A DNA stretch of 64,000 nt from Pseudanabaena sp. (GCA_003249035.1 QBMK01000004.1:1-64000); one strand, 5' to 3'; numbered from the stretch's first letter, positions 17,659 to 26,589 are shown. The notes: a model not told the origin generated them from the letters alone. Translations and numbers: made by a program.

Positions 17659-18645
17659 ATGGATTTAGACCTAATTGTTTCTAATGTTCTTAACCCGCCA
17701 ATCCTGTTCTTTTTTCTGGGCATGTTAGCGGTGTTGATTAAATCAGATTTAGAAATCCCGCCGCCAATTCCCAAATTATTCTCTCTATATTTATTGTTGG
17801 CGATTGGCTTTAAGGGTGGTGTCGAACTCGTCAAAAGTGGAGTCAGTCAAGCGGTAGTGCTGACTATGCTTGCGGCGATCCTAATGGCTTGTATAGTGCC
17901 ATTGTACTCATTTTTTATTCTCAAGATTAAGCTTGACTCTTACAATGCTGCCGCGATCGCTGCAACCTATGGCTCGATCAGCGCTGTTACCTTTATTACG
18001 GCAAGTTCATTTTTGAACCAGTTGGGTATTGCCTTTGATGGCTATATGGTCGCAGCATTGGCACTGATGGAGTCTCCTGCAATTATTGTGGGACTAATCC
18101 TAGTTAGCCTATTTACTGCCGCAGAAAAGATGGAGAAAGGCGAAAATCGCGAATTTGCATGGGGAGAAGTATTACGTGAAGCTTTTCTAAATAGTTCTGT
18201 ATTTCTGCTAGTCGGCAGTCTGATTATTGGTTGCTTGACTGGAGAAAGAGGCTGGCATGTCTTGTCGCCTTTTACACAAGATATGTTTTATGGCGTGTTG
18301 ACTTTCTTCTTGTTGGATATGGGGCTAGTTGCCGCCAAAAGAATTAAGGATTTACAAAAAACAGGCATTTTCTTGATTGCCTTTGCGGTTTTGATGCCAA
18401 TTTTAAATTCGGGTGTTGGCATCGCGATCGCTAAATTAATTTCCATGTCGCAGGGAGATGCGTTGTTGTTTGCGGTGCTATGCGCCAGTGCTTCTTATAT
18501 AGCTGTCCCTGCTGCAATGCGTCTTACTGTACCTGAAGCCAACCCTAGTCTATATGTATCAACGGCTTTAGCCGTTACTTTCCCCTTCAATATTATTGTT
18601 GGTATTCCTCTGTATTTGTATCTGATTAATTTGTTCTGGGTGTAG
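17659..18645 (+). CDS. sbtA: sodium-dependent bicarbonate transporter SbtA
   Basis: High-affinity HCO3-/Na+ symport at the plasma membrane, part of the inorganic-carbon concentrating mechanism. The 328 residues form two inverted sets of about five spans. The first begins NPPILFFFLGMLAVLIKSDLEIPPPIPKLF and includes AATYGSISAVTFITAS. The second contains FFLLDMGLVAAKRI and CASASYIAVPAAMRL, all hallmark segments of the family. The cytoplasmic linker between the halves (TAAEKMEKGENREFAWGEVL) is short, and the protein is shorter than the 374-residue Synechocystis PCC 6803 protein. sbtB follows 166 bases downstream. Confidence 0.94.
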   Translation: MDLDLIVSNVLNPPILFFFLGMLAVLIKSDLEIPPPIPKLFSLYLLLAIGFKGGVELVKSGVSQAVVLTMLAAILMACIVPLYSFFILKIKLDSYNAAAIAATYGSISAVTFITASSFLNQLGIAFDGYMVAALALMESPAIIVGLILVSLFTAAEKMEKGENREFAWGEVLREAFLNSSVFLLVGSLIIGCLTGERGWHVLSPFTQDMFYGVLTFFLLDMGLVAAKRIKDLQKTGIFLIAFAVLMPILNSGVGIAIAKLISMSQGDALLFAVLCASASYIAVPAAMRLTVPEANPSLYVSTALAVTFPFNIIVGIPLYLYLINLFWV

Positions 18646-18761
18646 CCACGGACTTGAAAGAGTCGAATCCCTCAGTTTTGTCTCTCTCAAGTTAAGTAAA
18701 ATATTGGATTTCCCCACCACTGAATAAAAACGATCATAATTTTAAGTAATTTCAATATCTA

Positions 18762-18782
18762 AAGAAGAGCTTCGTTCTTCTT
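18762..18782 (+). promoter_or_regulatory. small hairpin in the sbtA-sbtB spacer
   Basis: AAGAAGAGC pairs with GTTCTTCTT (one G-U) around TTC. There is no long T run, so it could be an attenuator or an mRNA-processing and stability element adjusting sbtB expression relative to sbtA. Confidence 0.4.
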
Positions 18783-18811
18783 AAACAATATTTTTCAGTA
18801 GAGATAAAACT

Positions 18812-19126
18812 ATGCACGCGGTCAAAAGGATCGAAATTGTTTCTGATTCTGTCGAATCCCACAAAATTATCAAGGTTTTAGAAAGCGTTGGAGTTCTGAA
18901 CTATACAGTAATTCGCAATGTGGTTGGTAAAGGTGTAAGTGGCACTAATTCGGGCGATCTTGATATGAGTATGCTAGAAAATGACTATGTGATTGCTTTC
19001 TTTTTGGCTGACAAAACGAAATCCTTGGTCGAAAAGCTACGCCCTGTGACGAAGAAATTTGGTGGAGCTTGTTATATTTCCGATGCAATGGAAATTAACT
19101 CTGTGCAATGTGTAGCTTCGCCATAA
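18812..19126 (+). CDS. sbtB: SbtB, PII-like regulator of SbtA
   Basis: A PII-like trimeric regulator that binds adenine nucleotides and controls SbtA. The 104 residues show the ferredoxin-like PII fold: VKRIEIVSDSVESHKIIKVLESVGVLNYTVIRNVVGKGVSG, then a T-loop-like region (SGTNSGDLDMSMLENDYVIAFFL) and a C-terminal GGACYISDAMEINSVQC. The protein stops about where other SbtB proteins carry the C-terminal redox loop ending CGPxGC, and that motif is absent here. It lies downstream of sbtA on the same strand. Confidence 0.9.
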   Translation: MHAVKRIEIVSDSVESHKIIKVLESVGVLNYTVIRNVVGKGVSGTNSGDLDMSMLENDYVIAFFLADKTKSLVEKLRPVTKKFGGACYISDAMEINSVQCVASP

Positions 19127-19129
19127 ATA

Positions 19130-19252
19130 TTGTGTCGATTGAAATTACGCCTGCGACACAATTTCAATCGACACAATTTTAAAGAGTTTTCAGCAACTGA
19201 ATTGCTGAAAACTCTTTAAAAAAGGAGCCGTGCTATGCACGGCTCCTTTTTT
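19130..19252. terminator. three consecutive long palindromes between sbtB and murJ
   Basis: Three stem-loops stand side by side. The first, 19130-19176, has 17-bp arms. The second, 19177-19221, has 20-bp arms with loop CTGAA. The third, 19218-19252, has 16-bp arms with loop TAT, flanked by A and T runs and overlapping the murJ stop codon. The third is a classical bidirectional terminator between convergent genes. The other two are extra structure downstream of sbtB. Confidence 0.85.
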
Positions 19253-20972
19253 ATCGCGAAAAGCGTCGCTTGATTTGATTGGTGAGGGCTTTAATTTCAG
19301 GGATTTGCATTTGGATAGCGATCGCCCCAAAAACGGTGAACCCGACCCCACTGGCGATCGCTAAACCGCCCAGCTTTGCGCCAAATTTCGCAACTGTGCC
19401 GAAAGTATCAAAACTCTGACTGAGCAAATGATAAACGCCCCAGCTAGCGCCACCTGCGATCGCACTGGCGATTATCAAACCAAAAATTGTAATGCTCCAA
19501 CTTTTGAGGGGCATTCCATTTAAGCGGCGATCGAGGAAGTAAATCATAGCGACCATAGAGAGCACATTTACCGAAACCGTCGCTAGGACAATCCCTGCTG
19601 CTCCATATTTTTGGACTAAAAAATAATCAAATAGTCCATTCAAGAAAATGTTAACAATGCTGATCTTAAAAGGGGTATCTGCATCCCCTAGGGCATAAAA
19701 CACCCGTACCAGAATATCGCGACCTAAATATACAAACATGCCTACCGCATAAGCCATCAAAACTTCAGCAGTTAACTGTGAAGCCGCAGTGTCGAAAGCA
19801 TAGCGTTCATAGACCACCTGTGAGATTGGCAAGGCTAGTGCTACCATCACCGCACTGATCGGCAACATCGTTAGCGCTGTAAGCATCAACCCTTGACGAA
19901 TTCGCTGTTTCAGTTCATCCCAATTTTCGGGATCGGTGAGCTTAGAAAGGACGGGAAACAGTGGTACGAGGATTACGTTCGACAAAATCCCCAAAGGAGT
20001 TTGCACTAAAAGTCCTGCGTAACCCATTGCCGAGACTGCTGCTGCTGCATCGGGAATAAATGAAGCAAAAAACAAATCTGTCCAGACATTAATTTGCAGC
20101 ATCCCCGATGAAAAAGTGGCTGGGATCATGATTTGCATTACTTCTTTGACTTCAGGACGCTGAAAGTCAAACCGCAGCTTAAATCCACCCATGCCAGCCT
20201 TAAGCTGCACGGGTAATTGCACTAGCCATTGTAAAACTGCCCCTGCCAAAGTAGCCCAAGCTAATACCGCTCCGCCTAACACCGCGTTTTCTGGAAGCAA
20301 AATTTTGCTGCCCATAGTCCAAAACAAGCCGCCGATGCCAATGAGCACGGTCAAACTAGAAAATATGGGGCTAACCGATGGCAACCAGTAAGCATCAGCA
20401 GCATTGAGCGCTCCAAAGCCGATCCCCACGAGTCCTGCTAAGACCGCCATCGGAGCCATGATCTGAAACTGCTGGATCGCAATATCTTTGGTGATCTTCA
20501 GATTTTGAATAGTTTCAGGGGTAATCCCTCTGGCGAGTAAATTTGCTTCTGGCACAAATAGCCCTGGGGCAACTAAATGCATCAATGGTTCCGCAAAAAT
20601 CACTAACGCAATGCTCACCAGTAATAAAATTCCTGTAACGAGGGTGGTGATGCTATCGATGATTGCGGCAACTTCTTTGCGATCGCGTTTTACTAAAACA
20701 CTAACGATCGCGCTGTGAAAGGGCCCATTAATGCCACCAAGTAAGATCAATAAAAATCCTGGGATCACATAGGCGAAGTTATATGCACCGTAGGCAGTTC
20801 CGTTGCCAAAGGTAGCTGCGATCGCCACTTGACGCAGTAATCCAAATATTTTGCTCAGTAAAGTAGCGATCGCCACAATCGTCGCGATATTTAGTAGCGA
20901 TCGCTTGGCAGCCTGTCCAGCAGTTTGCGGTTCCTGTGTTTCCGTGACGATTTCTTCTTCGTTGCCAGACAA
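19251..20972 (-). CDS. murJ: lipid II flippase MurJ (MviN)
   Basis: It moves lipid-linked peptidoglycan precursor across the plasma membrane. The 573 residues have about 14 membrane spans of the MOP exporter superfamily. Near the N-terminus lies SLLNIATIVAIATLLSKIFGLLRQ, with the conserved KIFGLLR. Further features are AYNFAYVIPGFLLILLGGINGPF, FQIMAPMAVLAGLVGIGFGALNA, and the internal RQGLMLTALTMLPISAVMVALALPI and GDADTPFKISI segments. The first 20 residues are hydrophilic. The length is slightly above the E. coli protein. Confidence 0.92.
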   Translation of the reverse strand: MSGNEEEIVTETQEPQTAGQAAKRSLLNIATIVAIATLLSKIFGLLRQVAIAATFGNGTAYGAYNFAYVIPGFLLILLGGINGPFHSAIVSVLVKRDRKEVAAIIDSITTLVTGILLLVSIALVIFAEPLMHLVAPGLFVPEANLLARGITPETIQNLKITKDIAIQQFQIMAPMAVLAGLVGIGFGALNAADAYWLPSVSPIFSSLTVLIGIGGLFWTMGSKILLPENAVLGGAVLAWATLAGAVLQWLVQLPVQLKAGMGGFKLRFDFQRPEVKEVMQIMIPATFSSGMLQINVWTDLFFASFIPDAAAAVSAMGYAGLLVQTPLGILSNVILVPLFPVLSKLTDPENWDELKQRIRQGLMLTALTMLPISAVMVALALPISQVVYERYAFDTAASQLTAEVLMAYAVGMFVYLGRDILVRVFYALGDADTPFKISIVNIFLNGLFDYFLVQKYGAAGIVLATVSVNVLSMVAMIYFLDRRLNGMPLKSWSITIFGLIIASAIAGGASWGVYHLLSQSFDTFGTVAKFGAKLGGLAIASGVGFTVFGAIAIQMQIPEIKALTNQIKRRFSR

Positions 20973-21063
20973 AATTGGTGATGCCCCTTACAGTTTAGAC
21001 TTTGAGAAATGTAGCATCAAAATAGCACTCATATAGCAATGCAAGAGATGGCTAGGACAAATC

Positions 21064-21118
21064 AAAACCCAAAAGATGAGTTGCGGCGCGGAGCGCCGCA
21101 ACTCATCTTTTGGGTTTT
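21064..21118. repeat. perfect 26-bp palindrome between divergent genes
   Basis: Arms 21064-21089 and 21093-21118 are exact complements around GGA, with a GC-rich tip (TTGCGGCGC/GCGCCGCAA). murJ starts to its left and cobD to its right, both pointing away, so it is upstream of both and cannot be an ordinary gene-end terminator. Confidence 0.9.
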
Positions 21119-21261
21119 ATGTCCAAAGCAAAACTTACCTTGCAATTAGGACTTACTCAAGAACCATCCATCGCCTTTTGACTTGCTATATCCTGCTGTG
21201 ACTTAAGACGAACCGTGGGAATGTAGCAAAATAGTTATTAATTCAACTAAAACAATAAACT

Positions 21262-22344
21262 ATGCAATCAAACGATCGCTTACGTCCAATACATGGGGGA
21301 AATCGTCAATGGGCTTCAAGTATCGCTAGTGCATCTCCAGAAAGTATTTTAGATTTCTCTGCTAGCATTAATCCCCTTGGACCCCCTGCATCAGCGATCG
21401 CTGCAATTCAAGCTCATTTAAACGATCTCAATCATTATCCCGATCCCGAATATGCATTGCTCAGGCAAGCCCTAGGAAAGTTTCATCAGCTTGAGTCTGA
21501 CTGGATATTGGCAGGAAATGGTGTAGCCGAGCTATTAACTTGGGTGGGGCGAGATCTTTCGCAATTGTCGGCAACGGTTTTATTTAGTCCAGCATTTACA
21601 GATTATTATCGTGCTCTCAAAACTTTTGATTGCGTAGTGGAAAAATATCCACTGCTGTCTAAAAAAGAGCTTTTTTGTTTGAATGCAGAACTTCCGGAGG
21701 TTGAGGATGCTCAGAAAAAAGGAATATTAATCAATAATCCGCATAATCCAACGGGATATTTATTCTCTAGGGATAGCTTGTTGCCCTATCTTGAGCGGTT
21801 TGCACTGGTGGTAATTGATGAAGCGTTTATGGATTTTCTATCGCCAGAAATACAACAAAGTTTAATCGATCTAGTTCCATCGCATCCTAATTTAGTGATT
21901 TTGCGATCGCTTACTAAGTTTTACAGTTTACCTGGGCTACGTCTTGGCTATGCGATCGCTCATCCAGAGCGTCTACAGCGTTGGCAAGCATGGCGCGATC
22001 CTTGGTGTGTGAATGCTTTGGCAGTAGCAGCAGGAATGGCGGTACTTGAAGATAAGGAATTTCAACAACAAACGTGGACTTGGCTAGCGGAAGCAAGATC
22101 GCAACTATCTACAGGGTTATCGCAAATAACTGGGTTAAGTCCCTTGCCAAATGTTGCTAATTATCTATTAGTAAAAACTGAAGTTGCAGGTTCTATTTTA
22201 CAAAAGGAACTATTGCAAAATGACAAGATTCTCATTCGAGATTGTTTGAGCTTCCCAGAATTAGGCGATCGCTATTTTCGAGTGGCTGTGCGTCTGGAAC
22301 ATGAAAATCAAAAATTGATAAATGCTCTATCAAAGCTAAGTTAG
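21262..22344 (+). CDS. cobD: threonine-phosphate decarboxylase (CobD-like PLP enzyme)
   Basis: It likely makes (R)-1-amino-2-propanol phosphate for the nucleotide loop of cobalamin. The 360 residues belong to class I aminotransferases: N-terminal HGGNRQWA..ILDFSASINPLGPP (the CobD/CobC signature), NNPHNPTG at 158-165, IDEAFMDF, and PLP lysine K219 in RSLTKFYSLPGLRLGY. Histidinol-phosphate aminotransferase is the main alternative, but the N-terminal HGGN and FSASINPLG favour CobD. No other cob genes are adjacent. The 3' end faces the accessory block. Confidence 0.85.
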   Translation: MQSNDRLRPIHGGNRQWASSIASASPESILDFSASINPLGPPASAIAAIQAHLNDLNHYPDPEYALLRQALGKFHQLESDWILAGNGVAELLTWVGRDLSQLSATVLFSPAFTDYYRALKTFDCVVEKYPLLSKKELFCLNAELPEVEDAQKKGILINNPHNPTGYLFSRDSLLPYLERFALVVIDEAFMDFLSPEIQQSLIDLVPSHPNLVILRSLTKFYSLPGLRLGYAIAHPERLQRWQAWRDPWCVNALAVAAGMAVLEDKEFQQQTWTWLAEARSQLSTGLSQITGLSPLPNVANYLLVKTEVAGSILQKELLQNDKILIRDCLSFPELGDRYFRVAVRLEHENQKLINALSKLS

Positions 22345-22367
22345 TGTCATGCGTCGCTTACCTCTAT

Positions 22368-22589
22368 CTACACATAATGCAAAACTGGATTCTGGTGATT
22401 CTTCGTTGAATCTCTGACTAGATCTTGTTGGTGTATGGGTTTGACAATTTGTAAATGTTCTGAAAGTTGCTCTGCAACATTGCGAGGTAGTATCGTAACG
22501 CAGATTTCCATGCCTTTACTATCACGAACAATGGGTAGTCCTAAAAAGGCAAGGATAGGCTGCGCGAAGCGCAGCCTATCCTTGCCTTT
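22368..22589 (-). pseudogene. remnant of an integron-type tyrosine recombinase (IntI/XerC-like)
   Basis: An open stretch with no usable start ends at a stop at 22368. It reads LPIVRDSKGMEICVTILPR and then NVAEQLSEHLQIVKPIHQQDL. This parallels the integron-integrase core segment that follows the catalytic fold, of the form VRDGKGxKDRVTMLP..L..HL..VK.LHEQDL. The following integrase-specific YLPYALERKYP part is absent and replaced by unrelated codons before the stop, and the upstream domain is missing. A long palindrome interrupts the 5' side. The identification is by recall of the family and rests on about 40 residues. Confidence 0.6.
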
Positions 22590-22600
22590 TTAGACTACCC
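22533..22600. repeat. 68-base palindrome at the left edge of the accessory block
   Basis: GGGTAGTC..TAAAAAGGCAAGG and its complement close a stem of about 32 bp with one bulged base and tip GCTGCGC-GAA-GCGCAGC. It lies inside the recombinase remnant, between cobD and the first GC-rich gene. Confidence 0.85.
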
Positions 22601-22687
22601 AGCCTGAACGGTCTAATCACAATTGCAACGGAAGCCCCGACAAGATTTGCGGTAATTCACGCTCACTCTCAAACATCTCACTACCGG

Positions 22688-24181
22688 TCACTTCGACTTC
22701 CTGACCCCGTTCTTTTCGAAATCCGCCTTGGTCGTGTAATAGCCCTTGGGGTAGTAAGGGCCCATCACCTTGGCAAGGTCGCCGGGTTGCGACGGATTGT
22801 ATTTCCAGTCCTTTTGGGGAACGATGAAGCGCATCAACAGAGCGCCCCAGCCCTTGCGGTTGCGCGGGTCGTCGATTCCCTCGCCCGGTCCCCAGTTGAT
22901 CCAGGCGACCCCATCCTTCTCGGTCGCGTTTTTTGGCCGGTCCTCGGGCAAGCTCACCACGATGGTGTAATAGCCGTCTTTGTCCACCGGCACCTGCATG
23001 TCGTACACACCGTCCCACAGGCTGCCATTGGTGAATGATGCCACAGTGGAGACTGACCAGTACTGCACCTCTCCGCCAGGCATGGTCTTGGCGTTAGCCC
23101 AGGTGTTGGGGAAAGTCGGCATTTTCGCACGGAAGACATACACAGGGCCGAATACCCTAGAAGTAAAGTTTACCAGATAGGCTGTCGAGGCATTGGCACC
23201 GCCCCCAGTGCTTTTTGGCACCGGGATCTTTGCCCGCTCCGCCGGTGGCATGAAGGAGCCTTCCACGACGTCCTTCATCCCGGTGAACAGAAAGAATTGC
23301 GAATCTGGGCAGGCGGGCGCTGTGGCCGGTGTCATGCAGGGATTGTTGTTCGGGTTGTTGACCAGCTTATACCAGCCATCAGCTTTAATCGGCGGCGGCG
23401 CTTCACCCATTATCTTGCCGAACCGCTTGGTTGCTTCTTCTTGTGAAAGTTTACTGCCATCGGCGAGCGTCGCCTCGTAGGTCAGACCCGGCCCATCGCG
23501 CGAAGGCACATCCGCCGGACCCAAACCGGTTCCGTCATAGCCTTTGTCCGATACATACATTCGGAAGCCGCCGAGGATCGTCTGAGCTTTGTTGCCGAGA
23601 TAGACCGTGTTCTTCGTCCGTTCTGCCGCGTTCTTGGGCGCGTCCTTGGTCAAAATGCGAACGGTGAAATTGCGCTTTGTTGCGTCCCTGTCAGCGCCCG
23701 CGACGAAAGGATTGGTTGACCCTGCATCGGGTTCTATGTCATAGCCGTCGATCGAGCCGCCGTCGGCACTGACGAATGTATTCCGCTCCCACTGATAGAT
23801 CGAGAAGTTGAAGAACCGAACATGCGGGAACCGACCGCGCACCGTCAGCTCAGTCCCGGCGGGAAGGGCGATTTCACCAAAAAGATAGGTCGGACGCTTG
23901 TCCGGCCAAAGGTTGGGGTTCTGGTAACCTTGCGGAGCAGGAAGAGTATTCCAATAGTCCCAACCGCGTGGCCCGCTGAACAGGCTGCCGTTGTTATAGC
24001 GCTCGTCGGTGCGAAAGATCGCGCCCAGTGGCAGATCGCCGGTGCGCCTGACAGCACTGCCTTTGGCCCGGTTTGCTAAGGTGGAGGGATCGATGTAGGA
24101 ATCCGCAAGTGCCGGAACCGTCATTGCCGCAACGGCTAAAGCCAACGGTGCTGTAAAAAGAAAGTGTCTGCTCGTTTTCAT
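22688..24181 (-). CDS. exported protein of unknown function (possible distant DUF1214/DUF1254 relative)
   Basis: 497 residues with a clear Sec signal peptide (FTAPLALAVAAMTVPALA, cleavage near residue 26), then a periplasmic or secreted body rich in Gly, Pro, Trp and Tyr. Visible landmarks are WDYWNTLPAPQGYQNPNLWP, RFPHVRFFNFSIYQWERNTF, YTIVVSLPEDRPKNATEKDG, and INWGPGEG followed by LLMRFIVPQKDW. The last part recalls the C-terminal DUF1214 module, but I am not sure. Base composition is visibly richer in G+C than flanking genes, codons favour C/G at third positions, and no GCGATCGC occurs in it. This suggests transfer, perhaps from a proteobacterium. It is divergent from the propeller gene. 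Confidence 0.65.
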   Translation of the reverse strand: MKTSRHFLFTAPLALAVAAMTVPALADSYIDPSTLANRAKGSAVRRTGDLPLGAIFRTDERYNNGSLFSGPRGWDYWNTLPAPQGYQNPNLWPDKRPTYLFGEIALPAGTELTVRGRFPHVRFFNFSIYQWERNTFVSADGGSIDGYDIEPDAGSTNPFVAGADRDATKRNFTVRILTKDAPKNAAERTKNTVYLGNKAQTILGGFRMYVSDKGYDGTGLGPADVPSRDGPGLTYEATLADGSKLSQEEATKRFGKIMGEAPPPIKADGWYKLVNNPNNNPCMTPATAPACPDSQFFLFTGMKDVVEGSFMPPAERAKIPVPKSTGGGANASTAYLVNFTSRVFGPVYVFRAKMPTFPNTWANAKTMPGGEVQYWSVSTVASFTNGSLWDGVYDMQVPVDKDGYYTIVVSLPEDRPKNATEKDGVAWINWGPGEGIDDPRNRKGWGALLMRFIVPQKDWKYNPSQPGDLAKVMGPYYPKGYYTTKADFEKNGVRKSK

Positions 24182-24355
24182 TGCTTTCGCTATGCTTGCT
24201 GTTCGCGATCAAGGGATATAGGGATATATAGCATCGCCACTTTGGTTAGGACGCTAGTTGAAGGTTCTGCTCCATTGCCTTCCTGAGGGTATCAAACCTG
24301 GTGGATTGACAAAACTCTTAGAGGCTTTAAGCAGCGCCTCGTTTAAGCTAATAAG

Positions 24356-24600
24356 TTACAACGCTAATCGGCAACAACGAGACTCCAACTTCCCGCGTTT
24401 TATGATGCAATAAAAGTTTTCCTGCGTCAATAGAATATCCCCTGGCGCGATTTCCGCCACCTCAAAGCGCTCTGCTGGATGATGGTGATGGTCGGCATGA
24501 TTGAAAGCCAAAATGTTCATCTGAATGGCTTCGGGGTCTAATGAATAGACTTGCCCAGTTCGGAGTTATACCAACAGTCGATGGCAGCAATTTTAGGATA
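24356..24600 (-). pseudogene. frameshifted 3' remnant of an unidentified gene
   Basis: On the minus strand KIAAIDCWYNSELG is read in one frame and then continues, after a one-base shift, as GQVYSLDPEAIQMNILAF, then NHADHHHHPAERFEVAEIAP and onward through GDILLTQENFYCIIKRGKL to a stop at 24356. The peptide looks like real coding sequence, with plausible composition and a His cluster, but it has no start and is broken near 24550-24560. Base composition is native and A+T-rich. I do not recognise the family. It lies in the 540-base gap between the two divergent foreign genes. Confidence 0.5.
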
Positions 24601-24801
24601 AAATCAATCGCTATGGCTTCTCTCTCTAAATTAGTACATCAAATTCTGGTCACACCCGTTTGAAGCAAAGGGTCCTGAGATTATCAAATCGCTGGAACCA
24701 AAATAATAACAAGGATCTGTATGCCTGCGATCGCGGGCATCCATGACTCCAACCGAGATACTGTTTACCCTAGCAACCTTGGAACCAAAGAGAACATAGA
24801 A

Positions 24802-26472
24802 ATGACACACTCGCAGAATGGTAGCGACAAAGAAGCGAAGCCACCGGATAGAAAGCCCCATTCAACTGCAAAGCCAATTTTCACAGCCTTGGCATTGATT
24901 GTGACTCTTCCTTTGTTAGCTGTGGCAGCATACCTCTTGTTACCTCTTCTAGCCCGAAAGGCTGACTCCGAGGTCGGAAAAATCGGACTTACCTCGAACG
25001 AGATCGCTGCGAACGGACCGCTTCCCGGCGACTTGACTCTGTACGCGCAAGAGTTGGCTTGTCAGGAGAAACTGAAGACTGGCTATTACCCTTCGCTAAA
25101 CGGCGCGGAAATTGCCGACACACAACGGAGCGGCATCTTCCCTTGTGCTACCTTTACTGGATCCTACACAGGTCTCAATCAAGTGTTCGCGTGGCGTAGC
25201 CAGGACGGATACCAGGGAACTTCGTATCTCAACAACCGCAGGCCCGGAGAGATCTTCGTCGTCGGTGGCGACACTCCGCCCTTGAGTGGACCGATGCCGC
25301 CTGGTCCCTATGTGGCTAAGGCTGATGCCACCACCGGCAGACAGATCTGGCGTACCTATCTCCACAACGGGAATACTTCCGATGCATGGATCGGCAACAC
25401 CAATCTGAATATCCTTCCCAACGGCAATATCGTCCAAGCCTGGTCCAACCGCATTGTGTTGCTCGATCCGGACACGGGACTCATTTTGAAAGAGAAGACG
25501 CTGCCCACCGGAGCAACACCGGCGGTTGACGTGAACTTTAAGCATGTGACCATCGCTCCTGACGGAACGCTAATCGTCAAGAACCAGACTCGGCCTACTG
25601 GCTGCACCAAGCAAGGTACTGTAGCACTCATGGTTTGTGCTAATGAGTATAAGAAGTGGGGCAACTCGATCTTGCTGGCTCTCAACCCCGACACGCTCGA
25701 AGTGATCGACGCCATTGAATTGCCGCAACCGGCTGTAGTTCCCCACACCATCACGAACTTCGAGGACAAGATCGCGATCTACATCGGTGCGAACAGCGGA
25801 GCCTTCCGTTATTTCTGGGACCCGAAAACAAAGAAACTCTCCCAAGACACCTCCTGGATTCCAGAAGTGCTGGAGGCTGGTCAAACCACCCCAGCCGCAC
25901 CCAGCATTCTTGGTGACTGGATTGTCTTTCAAACCAACGGCATACTCAGCAATAAGAAGGCTTCGAGCATCGTCGCCGTCAGCGCTAAAGACCCGACGAA
26001 GTTGAAAAGGATCTTTCCCTTCGGGCAAATTAAGGATCGCGAGGTAAGTTTTGCCCCGCCGAAGCCCCAAACTGACCCAGAAAACAGCATGATTTATTCG
26101 GCTGATATGGGGATGGGGAAAGTTGCGGGCATCACGATCGACCAGGCAACAGGCGAGTTGAAGACCAAGTTTGTCCTCGATAACCCGACTAGCGGATTCC
26201 AGCCTCTCTATGGACAGAAGGATAAGCGCGTCTTGGTCATTTCCAACTTCAAGAGCAATGTGCCAGAGCTGCCGCTTCAAGCGATGCTCGCTACCCAAAG
26301 TTACAAGGAACAAGTCACTTGGCGAGATGCATCGACCGGCCGAGTTCTGGCTGAGTCTGATTTCTTCGAACCGATGGGACTCAACAACCTGATCACTCCG
26401 GGCTTCGGCGGGCGAGCGTATTACTTGACGAATAAGGGATTCATAGTGCTGCAAGTTCTTCCGAAACGATAG
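24802..26472 (+). CDS. membrane-anchored PQQ-like beta-propeller protein
   Basis: About 556 residues from ATG 24802. An in-frame ATG at 24721 lies upstream in native-looking A+T-rich DNA. A hydrophilic N-terminus precedes one membrane span (about residues 25-50). The rest is extracytoplasmic and looks like a propeller. Repeated blades pair a hydrophobic strand with a turn: VAKADATTGRQIWRTYLHNG, LLDPDTGLILKEKTL, LLALNPDTLEVIDAIELP, AGITIDQATGELKTKFVLD, TWRDASTGRVLAES. These resemble PQQ-dehydrogenase or quinoprotein-like repeats, but no PQQ-binding or catalytic residues can be assigned. It has four cysteines. It is G+C-rich, lacks HIP1, and is followed by the arylsulfatase on the same strand. 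Confidence 0.6.
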   Translation: MTHSQNGSDKEAKPPDRKPHSTAKPIFTALALIVTLPLLAVAAYLLLPLLARKADSEVGKIGLTSNEIAANGPLPGDLTLYAQELACQEKLKTGYYPSLNGAEIADTQRSGIFPCATFTGSYTGLNQVFAWRSQDGYQGTSYLNNRRPGEIFVVGGDTPPLSGPMPPGPYVAKADATTGRQIWRTYLHNGNTSDAWIGNTNLNILPNGNIVQAWSNRIVLLDPDTGLILKEKTLPTGATPAVDVNFKHVTIAPDGTLIVKNQTRPTGCTKQGTVALMVCANEYKKWGNSILLALNPDTLEVIDAIELPQPAVVPHTITNFEDKIAIYIGANSGAFRYFWDPKTKKLSQDTSWIPEVLEAGQTTPAAPSILGDWIVFQTNGILSNKKASSIVAVSAKDPTKLKRIFPFGQIKDREVSFAPPKPQTDPENSMIYSADMGMGKVAGITIDQATGELKTKFVLDNPTSGFQPLYGQKDKRVLVISNFKSNVPELPLQAMLATQSYKEQVTWRDASTGRVLAESDFFEPMGLNNLITPGFGGRAYYLTNKGFIVLQVLPKR

Positions 26473-26589
26473 ACCACAGTAGCTGTCGCCGAGATTGCTG
26501 ACATAAGCAATCTCGGCGTATCCGAGTAGAATTTTGAATTATCATTATAAATTATTAGAAGTTGTGAAAATTAGCCTAAGATTGCGGCT

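Noticed and set aside
20973-21261. cobalamin riboswitch upstream of cobD
   Set aside because: No B12-box-like sequence was recognised. The visible structure is a simple palindrome.
24181-24720. integron attC sites in the accessory block
   Set aside because: GTTAGGAC and similar heptamers occur, but no complete pair of core sites with the expected inverted symmetry could be shown.
25570-26454. 294-codon antisense frame within the propeller gene
   Set aside because: G+C-rich codon composition opens long shadow frames. The plus-strand protein has a membrane span and repeated blades, and the antisense one has nothing recognisable.
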